DNA of 21,983 nucleotides from Blautia sp. Its GTDB lineage: Bacteria; Bacillota; Clostridia; Lachnospirales; Lachnospiraceae. Under the pieces are notes generated by a model. It saw nothing but the letters and a program-made list of their open reading frames with translations, was not told where the DNA came from and made no database searches. Location: assembly GCA_030841965.1 (NCBI GenBank), contig JAUUSJ010000062.1, positions 1-21,983 on the forward strand. Reading direction: 5' to 3'. Made by a program: the position numbers and the translations under genes. This document shows, one piece after another, positions 16,600 to 21,983 of the stretch (position 1 is its first letter; the number at the start of each line of letters is the position of its first letter).

Positions 16600-16671
16600 G
16601 TAACGATTCAGAATAGGAAATATTATGCAAAATATAATAGGTCATGTTTTATCCTAAATCCGAACCGTTAC
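16600..16671 (-). repeat. Long hairpin directly downstream of the tRNA-Cys-like gene
   Basis: Minus-strand GTAACGGTTCGGATTTAGGA (16671-16652) pairs with the 19-nt segment at 16618-16600. The two internal disagreements are G-U pairs in minus-strand RNA but A-C mismatches in plus-strand RNA, which favours a structure in the operon transcript. It begins 4 nt after the tRNA 3' end and has no U tract, so it is not a standard terminator. It could be an RNA processing or stability element. Confidence 0.65.
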
Positions 16672-16675
16672 GAAG

Positions 16676-16745
16676 TGATACTGGGCGGATTCGAACCGCC
16701 AACTTCAGTTTTGCAAACCTATGCCATTCCAACGGCTACAGCATC
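16676..16745 (-). tRNA. Noncanonical tRNA-Cys (anticodon GCA)
   Basis: A full cloverleaf folds by eye in 70 nt. The acceptor is GATGCTG/CAGTATC (7 bp, one G-U). The D stem is only 3 bp (GCC/GGC) with a GG-containing loop. The anticodon loop is TTGCAAA with anticodon GCA. The T arm is perfect (GGCGG/CCGCC with loop TTCGAAT). Oddities are a weak anticodon stem with a G-U and an A-G mismatch, a 4-nt variable loop, A at the discriminator position instead of the U73 usual for tRNA-Cys, and no encoded CCA. It lies between DUF2292 and the nifB-like gene, on the same strand. It may be a specialised or regulatory tRNA, or a decaying copy. Confidence 0.78.
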
Positions 16746-16774
16746 CTGATCGTAAAACTACAATAAATCCTAAA

Positions 16775-16822
16775 GAAAAAGCCAGAGGTCTGTTAATCTT
16801 TTTAACAAAACCTCTGGTTTTC
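16775..16822 (-). terminator. Terminator-like hairpin after DUF2292 (works on both strands)
   Basis: CCAGAGGT/ACCTCTGG (16782-16789 with 16810-16817) encloses an inner GTTAA/TTAAC stem. On the minus strand it is followed by CTTTTTC, and on the plus strand by TTTT. It would separate DUF2292 from the tRNA and nifB operon unless read through. Confidence 0.7.
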
Positions 16823-16825
16823 CAG

Positions 16826-16984
16826 TCAGTCTTTTATTCTGTATTTTTCAGTTTTATCCATTTGGACAATTTTCCCATCCTGAATAATAAGTGTGATGCT
16901 TCCATATTTCATATCACTTAACAGTTTTTCAAGAGTGCCTAAATGCGAACCATCCAAAATCTGCTTACCTTCTGTTTCTTTCAT
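16826..16984 (-). CDS. DUF2292 (YezD-like) small protein
   Basis: A 52-aa soluble protein, too short for a 60-residue ORF cut-off. MKETEGKQILDGSHLGTLEK is followed by a YGSITLIIQDGKIVQMDKTE core. The [FY]GS-[IV]T-L-x(2)-QDG[KR][IV]VQ-[IM]-[DE]KTEK pattern is that of the DUF2292/YezD family, which in many bacteria stands next to sulfate or cysteine assimilation genes. Its biochemical role is unknown. It starts at ATG with GGAGG 9 nt upstream and is the first gene after the cysteine leader and its terminator. This supports the view that the block is sulfur-regulated. Confidence 0.85.
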   Translation of the reverse strand: MKETEGKQILDGSHLGTLEKLLSDMKYGSITLIIQDGKIVQMDKTEKYRIKD

Positions 16985-17050
16985 TCACATCTGCCTCCAA
17001 TCTGGACAATATCTATCTGCTTCATTATTATTGACATCCTTCAAGTTCAT

Positions 17051-17083
17051 AAAAAAACAGCTGTCATATACATATGACAACTG
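17051..17083 (-). terminator. Intrinsic terminator, probable cysteine attenuator
   Basis: Minus-strand CAGTTGTCATAT (17083-17072) and ATATGACAGCTG (17069-17058) form a near-perfect stem followed directly by seven U (17057-17051). It lies 29 bp after the leader-peptide stop and 66 bp before DUF2292, within the 5' leader of the transcript started at 17271. I could not identify a convincing alternative antiterminator pairing by eye. Confidence 0.82.
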
Positions 17084-17112
17084 CCAGCTTTGCACTTAGT
17101 AAGCCGTGTATA

Positions 17113-17205
17113 TCATACATACGAAAAATAAACCGTATTCATACATACAGTCTGACAACAACACTTATTATTTTTTCTGCTCGCTACCATATTATTTGTT
17201 TTCAT
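17113..17205 (-). CDS. Cysteine leader peptide (30 aa with Cys-Cys-Cys)
   Basis: The ORF begins at ATG with AAGGAG 7 nt upstream, a better ribosome site than many real genes here. It encodes MKTNNMVASRKNNKCCCQTV followed by a further Cys and nine residues. Three consecutive TGT codons are at 17155-17163 and one more lies 4 codons on. It sits between a near-consensus promoter and an intrinsic terminator, the classical arrangement for ribosome-mediated attenuation: low Cys-tRNA would stall the ribosome on the UGU run and change leader folding. Cys-codon leader ORFs controlling cysteine genes are known in mycobacteria. The peptide itself probably has no function after synthesis. Confidence 0.8.
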   Translation of the reverse strand: MKTNNMVASRKNNKCCCQTVCMNTVYFSYV

Positions 17206-17270
17206 ATGAATACTCCTTCCTAATTTCCTATTTATCTGATAGGTTTTATATGTTTTATTCTATATCTCGC

Positions 17271-17299
17271 ATTATACTTTTACATTTTTCTCTTGTCAA
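17271..17299 (-). promoter_or_regulatory. Consensus sigma-70 promoter of the leader/DUF2292/nif-like block
   Basis: Minus-strand TTGACA (17294-17299) and TATAAT (17271-17276) with a 17-bp spacer are a perfect consensus match. They lie 66 bp upstream of the leader-peptide start and 74 bp after the PatB/MalY stop. A fully consensus promoter fits control after initiation, by attenuation. Confidence 0.85.
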
Positions 17300-17372
17300 C
17301 AGATTTTTCAACTTAAGGTAATACATTATTCCTTTTATATATGATAGATATTTCCTATAGTAAACCTTTCTA

Positions 17373-18554
17373 TTATTCTTGTACTGCTTTTTTTATTCTT
17401 TCCAATGCTTCTTCCAGCACACTCCGAGGACAAGCGACATTGATTCTCTGAAATCCCCTTCCACTCTCCCCAAATATCTTTCCACTGTCAAGCCACAGTT
17501 TTGCCTTATATACTATCCGTTTCTCCAGTTCATCTGTACTAAGCCCCAGCTCCCGAAAATCAAGCCAAACAAGATAAGTTCCCTCATGTTCTACCATGCG
17601 TACACCGTGCAGATTCGCTTCCACATATCTTTTCGTAAACTCTATATTATCTGCCACATAAGAAAGCATTGCCTGGTACCACTCCTCCCCCTTACTGTAT
17701 GCGGCTTCACACGCGACAAGCCCCATAACCCCAAGCTGGCTCGTGCCTGCTGCATCCAATTCCTTGCGAAACTTACGCTTTAAATCACGGTTCGGTATAA
17801 AAATATTTGACATCATCATACTGGCGAGATTAAAAGTCTTACTCGGCGAGGTACAGACAATGCTGATATCCTCATATTCTTTTTTTAAATTTGCAAAGAC
17901 GAGATGTTTTCCTTTAAATACAAAATCCTGATGGATTTCATCACTGACTACAATGACATGATGCTTCACACAGATATCGCCCAGCTTTGTCAATTCCTCC
18001 CTTGTCCATACTCTTCCCACTGGATTATGCGGACTACACAAAAAAAACAGCTTAATCTGTTCCTCGATAATCTTTTTTTCAAAATCATCAAAATCTATAT
18101 GATAACGATTATCTTCCCCCAGATATAACGTATTACTGACCACTCTTCTCCCATTGTCTTCTATCACTTCTGAAAATGGATAATATACAGGTAGTTGGAG
18201 CAGCACGCCGTCTCCTGGATTCGTATATGCTTTTACCGCCATTGCTAATGCAAATACAACTCCCGGTGTTTTTACCAACCATTTTTCCTGCACTTCCCAA
18301 TCATGATGTTTCTTCATCCAATCCCTTACAATTTCAAAATATGGCGTCTGAACTTCACTATAGCCAAAAATTCCATGCTTTGCCCTCTCTATCAGGGCAT
18401 CCTCAATATAAGAAGATGTTTCAAAATCCATATCTGCAACCCATAACGGCAATACATCTTCTGGCATTCCACGCCTCTTAGCAAAATCATATTTCAGACT
18501 CCTTGTGCCTCTTCTATTTATAATCCTCTCAAAATCAAGATTTCTTTCAGCCAT
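17373..18554 (-). CDS. PatB/MalY-type cystathionine beta-lyase (C-S lyase)
   Basis: Fold-type I PLP enzyme of the MalY/PatB group, 393 aa, which cleaves cystathionine to homocysteine, pyruvate and ammonia, and often cysteine or S-alkylcysteines too. Visible are LPLWVADMDF (38-47 from a nearby start), the SPHNPVGRVW substrate loop, VVSDEIHQDF with the PLP-binding Asp, and the Schiff-base lysine in TSPSKTFNLAS. ATG 18554 is preferred over a GTG 9 nt upstream because of its distance from AGAGGG. The gene overlaps the end of the MetI-type gene by 8 bp, so it is co-transcribed with it. It supplies homocysteine for methionine, or releases thiols from organic sulfur compounds. Confidence 0.9.
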   Translation of the reverse strand: MAERNLDFERIINRRGTRSLKYDFAKRRGMPEDVLPLWVADMDFETSSYIEDALIERAKHGIFGYSEVQTPYFEIVRDWMKKHHDWEVQEKWLVKTPGVVFALAMAVKAYTNPGDGVLLQLPVYYPFSEVIEDNGRRVVSNTLYLGEDNRYHIDFDDFEKKIIEEQIKLFFLCSPHNPVGRVWTREELTKLGDICVKHHVIVVSDEIHQDFVFKGKHLVFANLKKEYEDISIVCTSPSKTFNLASMMMSNIFIPNRDLKRKFRKELDAAGTSQLGVMGLVACEAAYSKGEEWYQAMLSYVADNIEFTKRYVEANLHGVRMVEHEGTYLVWLDFRELGLSTDELEKRIVYKAKLWLDSGKIFGESGRGFQRINVACPRSVLEEALERIKKAVQE

Positions 18555-19713
18555 ATAATTCACCCTCTATTTCCCTAAAAACTTTATCTAACTCATCCAG
18601 CAGGTCTTTTACATCCTCAATCCCGACCGAAAGCCTAAGTGTACTATCTGTAATCCCATTCCTTCTCCGAATCTCCTCTGGAACATCCGCATGAGTCTGT
18701 GTTGTTGGATAAGTAATCAATGTCTCAACACCCCCTAGGCTCTCTGCAAACTTAATTATGCGAACTTTCTCTAAGATTGCCAATGCAAATTCTTTACTTT
18801 TAAGCTGAAAAGTGAGCATCGCTCCAAATCCTCTTGCCTGTTTTTTCATAATCTCATATCCCAGATGCGTAGGAAGTCCTGGATAGATTACCCTTGTCAC
18901 TGCATCTTGCTCTTTTAACCAATTTGCAATGATTATCGCATTTTGCTGTGACTTTTCCATACGGATACCAAGCGTCTTAATTCCGCGAAGAACCAACCAA
19001 CTGTCAAATGGCGCAAGCCCCGCTCCTGTTGTCTTGATGAAAAACCGAAACTTCTCACTGATATCTTCTCTATTTGTAACCAAAAAACCAGCCAGCGTAT
19101 CATTATGACCGCTAAGATACTTCGTCCCACTATGTACAACAATATCCGCACCTAAATCCAACGGATTCTGAAAATACGGTGAGAGAAACGTATTGTCAAC
19201 AATCAAAAGCAACTTATGCTTTTTTGCTATTTTCCCAAGTGCTTCTATATCCGTCACATGCATCATAGGGTTAGTGGGAGTCTCAATATAAATCGCCTTT
19301 GTATTCTCACGAATATAACTCTCAATATCTTCCCTATAACAGTCAATACTTGAGAATATAATTCCATTTTTTTCTGATACATTATGAAAAAGCCTTATGC
19401 TTCCCCCGTAAAGGTCTGCATCCACAATCAAATGGTCACCTGGATGAAACAGCTCCATCATCAACGTAATTGCTGCCATCCCTGTTGAAAATGCCAATGC
19501 ATCTAATCCATTTTCCAGTGTTGCCACCACCTTTTCCAAATGCTCCCTTGTAGGATTCTGCAACCTGCTATAATCATATCCTGTGCTTTTCCCCACGCCC
19601 AAATGTACATAAGTTGCGGTCTGGTAAATCGGATAACTCACTGCCCCATAATTGCTGCTGTATCCCTCTTCTTCTTCCAAATGTAGACATTTTGTTTCAA
19701 TTCCTCTCGCCAT
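18547..19713 (-). CDS. Cys/Met-metabolism PLP enzyme (cystathionine gamma-synthase/MetI or gamma-lyase type)
   Basis: Trans-sulfuration family enzyme, 388 aa. Hallmarks are YDYSRLQNPTR (46-56), STGMAAI (76-82), ETPTNPMM (144-151), and IVVHSGTKYLSGHND with Schiff-base Lys198. ESLGGVETLI and RLSVGIED close the protein. Paired with a PatB-type lyase it most resembles Bacillus MetI, which can join cysteine to an activated homoserine and also acts as an O-acetylhomoserine thiolyase. That activity could take sulfide or methanethiol. A gamma-lyase cannot be excluded by motif reading. It starts at ATG behind AGGAGGAG, 15 bp after the LysR stop. Confidence 0.88.
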   Translation of the reverse strand: MARGIETKCLHLEEEEGYSSNYGAVSYPIYQTATYVHLGVGKSTGYDYSRLQNPTREHLEKVVATLENGLDALAFSTGMAAITLMMELFHPGDHLIVDADLYGGSIRLFHNVSEKNGIIFSSIDCYREDIESYIRENTKAIYIETPTNPMMHVTDIEALGKIAKKHKLLLIVDNTFLSPYFQNPLDLGADIVVHSGTKYLSGHNDTLAGFLVTNREDISEKFRFFIKTTGAGLAPFDSWLVLRGIKTLGIRMEKSQQNAIIIANWLKEQDAVTRVIYPGLPTHLGYEIMKKQARGFGAMLTFQLKSKEFALAILEKVRIIKFAESLGGVETLITYPTTQTHADVPEEIRRRNGITDSTLRLSVGIEDVKDLLDELDKVFREIEGELYG

Positions 19714-19728
19714 AATTTCTCCTCCTAA

Positions 19729-20640
19729 TTAGCCTAAAGATTTATCCTTGTATTTTGCTATTTCCTCCAAATATTTCTTTCCAATCGAACTTAATGGTGC
19801 ATCTCTCCTTGAAATATATCCAATCGTCATCCGTTCATCTGATTTCAGTTTTACGGCACAATACTCCTTCCCATTAAGTTCTTCACATAAAATGCCAGAG
19901 CATAAAGTATACCCATTTAAACCGACCATAAGATTTAACAAAGTAGCCCTGTCATTGGCACGGATAAATCTTTTGTACTGGTAGGTACTTAACACCTCTT
20001 CTGCAAAATAAAAAGAATTATGCTCCCCCTGTGCAAAGCCAAGGCATGGATACTCATCCAGCTCCTCCAATGCTATTTCATTCCTCTCTGCCAGCGGATG
20101 ACCTTTCCACATATATACATATACACCACATTCCAACAAAGGCTGAAACTGCAGTTCATATTCTGTAAACATTTTATTTAATACATTTTTGTTAAAATCA
20201 TTCAGATATAAGATGCCGATTTCGCTTTTATGATTCTTGACATTCTCAATGACTTCATAGGTTTTGGTCTCATGCACTTCAAATTCATACTCATCCATTC
20301 CATACTGCTTCACAAGTTCCACAAATGCATTTACCGCAAACGTGTAATGTTGCATAGATACGCTAAATGTCTTTTTCACCTCTGTATGTGAAATATATTT
20401 TGCGTCTAATAGCTCATATTGTTCCATCACAGATTTTGCATATCCAATAAATTCTGCACCCTTTGTTGTCAGAGTAATCCCATTTTTAGACCGTATGAAT
20501 ATATCGAACCCTATCTGATTCTCCAATGAGCGAATTGCCGAAGAAAGGCTTGGCTGAGATATAAAAAGTACCTTTGCCGCATCATTCAATGAATTCTGCC
20601 CTGCTACTGTAATCACATATTTTAACTGAACTAATGTCAT
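19729..20640 (-). CDS. LysR-family transcriptional regulator
   Basis: A 303-aa LTTR. The N-terminal winged helix-turn-helix at 1-60 contains SLNDAAKVLFISQPSLSSAIRSLENQIGFDIF. A periplasmic-binding-protein-like effector domain follows (about 90-300, with EIGILYL and GYISRRDAPLSS). Unlike most LTTRs it is not divergent from its target but is the first gene of a LysR-MetI-PatB operon. This suggests control of sulfur amino acid genes and possibly of the nif-like block downstream. The inducer, for example O-acetylserine or a homoserine ester, is not determinable. It starts at ATG behind GGGAG. Confidence 0.9.
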   Translation of the reverse strand: MTLVQLKYVITVAGQNSLNDAAKVLFISQPSLSSAIRSLENQIGFDIFIRSKNGITLTTKGAEFIGYAKSVMEQYELLDAKYISHTEVKKTFSVSMQHYTFAVNAFVELVKQYGMDEYEFEVHETKTYEVIENVKNHKSEIGILYLNDFNKNVLNKMFTEYELQFQPLLECGVYVYMWKGHPLAERNEIALEELDEYPCLGFAQGEHNSFYFAEEVLSTYQYKRFIRANDRATLLNLMVGLNGYTLCSGILCEELNGKEYCAVKLKSDERMTIGYISRRDAPLSSIGKKYLEEIAKYKDKSLG

Positions 20641-20861
20641 TTTGCTCTCCCGATTTCCTATTATTCCTATTATTCATATTGATATACTATGTTAATGTGT
20701 TTTATATACTATACCATTAAAAACAATTTCTGTACACTTCTTTTTTTCTTTAGATAGTTATAGATTTTAACAATGTGAACTACCCCTTTCACCTACTCTC
20801 GCTCAAAATCCTTATAGGAAGAAATTTCCGAAATATTATATCCAAAATTGGTCGCAAAATA

Positions 20862-20908
20862 GCGGGATAATCCAGTATTCTCATAGAATACTTCATGGTT
20901 TATCCCGC
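20862..20908 (-). terminator. Strong two-part hairpin between LysR and the DUF3990 module
   Basis: GCGGGATAA/TTATCCCGC (9 bp) encloses GTATTCT/AGAATAC (7 bp). The U tract after it is weak on the minus strand (TATTTTG) and a little better on the plus strand. It lies between the end of the DUF3990 module and the LysR promoter region and is probably the module's terminator. The rest of 20641-21000 holds AT-rich LysR upstream sequence and nothing else I can assign. Confidence 0.55.
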
Positions 20909-21000
20909 CTGCTATGTTTTTGTTTTATCTTGCTCAATTTTTTTAATATAGCATATATTCTGAGGTTTATCCTGAAAAATAAGAAAATTTTTATAAGAAA

Positions 21001-21228
21001 TTACAAAATCACTCTACTATTGCTCTGATTCTCATTTTTCAATAATTCATACACATACGTAGCCCCTTCTAAATAAAGTCCTGTCTCTATATCATTTAAT
21101 TTTTCAAAAGTATCAGACATATAAAACTGCTCCATAGCTTGCTCCATAGTAACTCCATTATCTTCTATAAAATATTCAATCACTTCCTGTATAGTATATT
21201 CAATCATTTCCTGTTGTTGATTTGTCAT
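21001..21228 (-). CDS. Small protein downstream of DUF3990 gene
   Basis: A 75-aa acidic helical protein (IQEVIEYFIEDNGVTMEQAM, then DIETGLYLEGATYVYELLKNE). Small proteins of this kind regularly follow DUF3990 genes in gut Firmicutes and are suspected antitoxins or partners. The start overlaps the end of the DUF3990 gene by 29 bp, indicating coupling. A near-identical 103-bp piece of its 3' end recurs at 3736-3838. Confidence 0.7.
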   Translation of the reverse strand: MTNQQQEMIEYTIQEVIEYFIEDNGVTMEQAMEQFYMSDTFEKLNDIETGLYLEGATYVYELLKNENQSNSRVIL

Positions 21229-21733
21229 ACATTACACCCACCTTTTTCAAATACTGCAAAGCTTTCTCCCTATGAAATGTATATTGATTTGTAAGCTTTC
21301 CGAAATCAAACTCTTTCTTAAGATATTCTGCATCTATCGTTCCTCTACTAAATTGTCGAATTAAAAGCCCTACCGTATCATTTGCCACAGGTCCAACGAC
21401 TATATCATATTTACAATCAAGGTTGCATTCCATGCTACTAATATCCCTAAATTTTCTATCTCGATTATTCTTTATAAATATTGCCCACTCAATTGTAGGA
21501 TTATCATCAAATATACGACATTTCAAATCTGACATTTCCGCAAAATTATCTGGTAATTCATACACTGTTACCGTTGGTTTTCCACCATCTATTCTTACTC
21601 TACGTTGTGCTATTCTCCACGCCTGCTCTTCTAAAAATGTAGTATAAAATCCACGTCCAAAATCTTTATTGGGCATACATTTTGATAAATCTACTTTGTC
21701 AATTTCCATATTAGAGCCATGAAAAAGTCTCAC
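21200..21733 (-). CDS. DUF3990 protein (ADP-ribosyltransferase-like toxin candidate)
   Basis: A 177-aa protein beginning LFHGSNMEIDKVDLSKCMPNKDFGRGFY. The (Y/F)HGS...DFG.GFY pattern with a later VGPVANDT stretch is typical of DUF3990, which has an ADP-ribosyltransferase-like fold and sits in DUF3791/DUF3990 gene sets thought to be toxin-antitoxin modules. Activity is not proven for this protein. The start is GTG at 21733, sharing its G with the TAG stop of the upstream DUF3791-like gene, with GGAGG 8 nt before it. Confidence 0.8.
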   Translation of the reverse strand: MRLFHGSNMEIDKVDLSKCMPNKDFGRGFYTTFLEEQAWRIAQRRVRIDGGKPTVTVYELPDNFAEMSDLKCRIFDDNPTIEWAIFIKNNRDRKFRDISSMECNLDCKYDIVVGPVANDTVGLLIRQFSRGTIDAEYLKKEFDFGKLTNQYTFHREKALQYLKKVGVMYDKSTTGND

Positions 21734-21851
21734 TAAGCTCCACCTCCATTTTTCCTACATATTGCAGCCAAATCATCTATAACATCCTCAAAAGAGAGAG
21801 TGTGTTCCACATCATAAAATTCTGTTAAAAACTCAATTCCTTTATAACGCT
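21733..21851 (-). pseudogene. 3' fragment of DUF3791-like gene cut by an IS200/IS605 element
   Basis: The last 38 or so codons of a DUF3791-type protein remain (FYDVEHTLSFEDVIDDLAAI, then CRKNGGGA). They match the family C-terminal pattern Y-(D/E)-V-x-H-T with a VxDI/VIDD helix. The frame runs into the right end of the mobile element at 21852 and then reaches a stop inside it. The N-terminal half is missing in this window, so the probable antitoxin or partner of the DUF3990 protein is broken. Confidence 0.75.
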
Positions 21852-21983
21852 GTGAACTACTCGGTAACAAGTTACCGAGCTTCCTCCTTCAACCACCGTT
21901 GCTTGCAAATACGAAAGAAATTGTATTCCCAAGTCTTACACAATGTCCACAGGCGTATTCGTTCGGCTCGTTCCAAACCTACT
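21852..21983 (-). mobile_element. Right end of an IS200/IS605 element (continues past the window)
   Basis: On the minus strand a perfect 9-bp hairpin CTCGGTAACTTGTTACCGAG (21879-21860) is followed by TAGTTCAC, ending at 21852. This is the same terminal octamer and geometry as the element at 9707-10105. The 57 bp before the hairpin (about 21935-21880) would be the right-end/omega RNA region. The element body lies to the right, outside the window. Confidence 0.75.
21936..21983 (-). CDS. tnpB: TnpB C-terminus, partial at window edge
   Basis: Fifteen in-frame codons ending in TNTPVDIV and TAA lie just upstream of the element's right-end hairpin. The TPV(D/E)I ending and its position fit the C terminus of an IS605 TnpB RNA-guided nuclease. 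Only this tail is visible, so the call rests mainly on the adjacent element end. Confidence 0.5.
   Translation of the reverse strand, partial: SRFGTSRTNTPVDIV

Noticed and set aside
16676..16745. tRNA as attachment site of an integrative element carrying the nif-like cluster
   Set aside because: No second copy of the tRNA 3' end and no integrase gene is visible in the window.
16985..17299. T-box or SAM (S-box) riboswitch in the leader
   Set aside because: I see no T-box core sequence and no S-box conserved blocks. The leader is explained by a translated Cys-codon ORF and a terminator.
20770..20800. GTGAACTACCCC motif resembling an IS200/IS605 right end on the minus strand
   Set aside because: Only the terminal octamer complement matches. 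There is no adjacent subterminal hairpin or tnpB tail, so it is at best an old scar.
1..21983. CRISPR array
   Set aside because: No regularly spaced direct repeats were seen. The dispersed repeats found are isolated palindromic units.

Overview
The window looks like the chromosome of a low-GC anaerobic Firmicute, probably a gut-type Clostridia/Lachnospiraceae member. This is inferred from the AT-rich composition, strong AGGAGG ribosome binding sites, protein style (PatB/MalY plus MetI-type PLP enzymes, CysK, small ferritin-like protein, flavodoxin, DUF3990 module) and dispersed palindromic intergenic repeats. No rRNA or marker gene is present to fix the taxon.

Layout. (1) 1-4750: ordinary genes and debris. 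dapA (+) sits between two inverted 46-bp repeat copies. It is followed by a ferritin-like helical protein and a flavodoxin (both -), an OGG-type DNA glycosylase (+), and a decayed stretch holding a fragment of a small gene otherwise found at 21001-21228 and a 5'-truncated AAA/DUF4143 ATPase. (2) 4754-8135: a nitrogenase-like NifD/NifK pair (set 2) behind an Rrf2 regulator with three Fe-S-type cysteines. (3) 8208-10105: an ABC ATPase of the nitrate/sulfonate/taurine class and a permease that has lost its start. The permease abuts a roughly 400-bp IS200/IS605 remnant, whose other end cuts the 3' end of a NifX-like gene. (4) 10102-16494: a compact minus-strand operon, nifB-like, nifX-like, nifH-like, cysK, nifD-like, nifK-like, Cys-rich nifX-like. 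(5) 16495-17299: its probable control region, which holds a sigma-70 promoter, a 30-codon leader ORF with three consecutive UGU cysteine codons, an intrinsic terminator, a 52-aa DUF2292 gene, a second terminator-like hairpin, a noncanonical 70-nt tRNA-Cys (GCA), and a long hairpin. (6) 17373-20640: LysR regulator, MetI/MetB-type and PatB/MalY-type PLP enzymes in one operon. (7) 20641-21983: a DUF3990 toxin-like module whose first gene is cut by the end of another IS200/IS605 element carrying a tnpB 3' end.

Working model (inference). The B-H-D-K gene order and the dense sulfur-assimilation context resemble the nitrogenase-like methylthio-alkane reductase (Mar) system, which splits organic thioethers to methanethiol and a hydrocarbon for sulfur salvage, rather than N2 fixation. 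Both D/K pairs keep all six P-cluster-type cysteines and the cofactor cysteine equivalent to NifD Cys275, but neither shows a clear equivalent of NifD His442. CysK, the MetI-type enzyme and PatB could route the released sulfur into cysteine, homocysteine and methionine. Expression appears tied to cysteine supply by a Cys-codon leader/terminator. The tRNA-Cys-like gene placed between that leader and nifB is the most unusual feature of the window.
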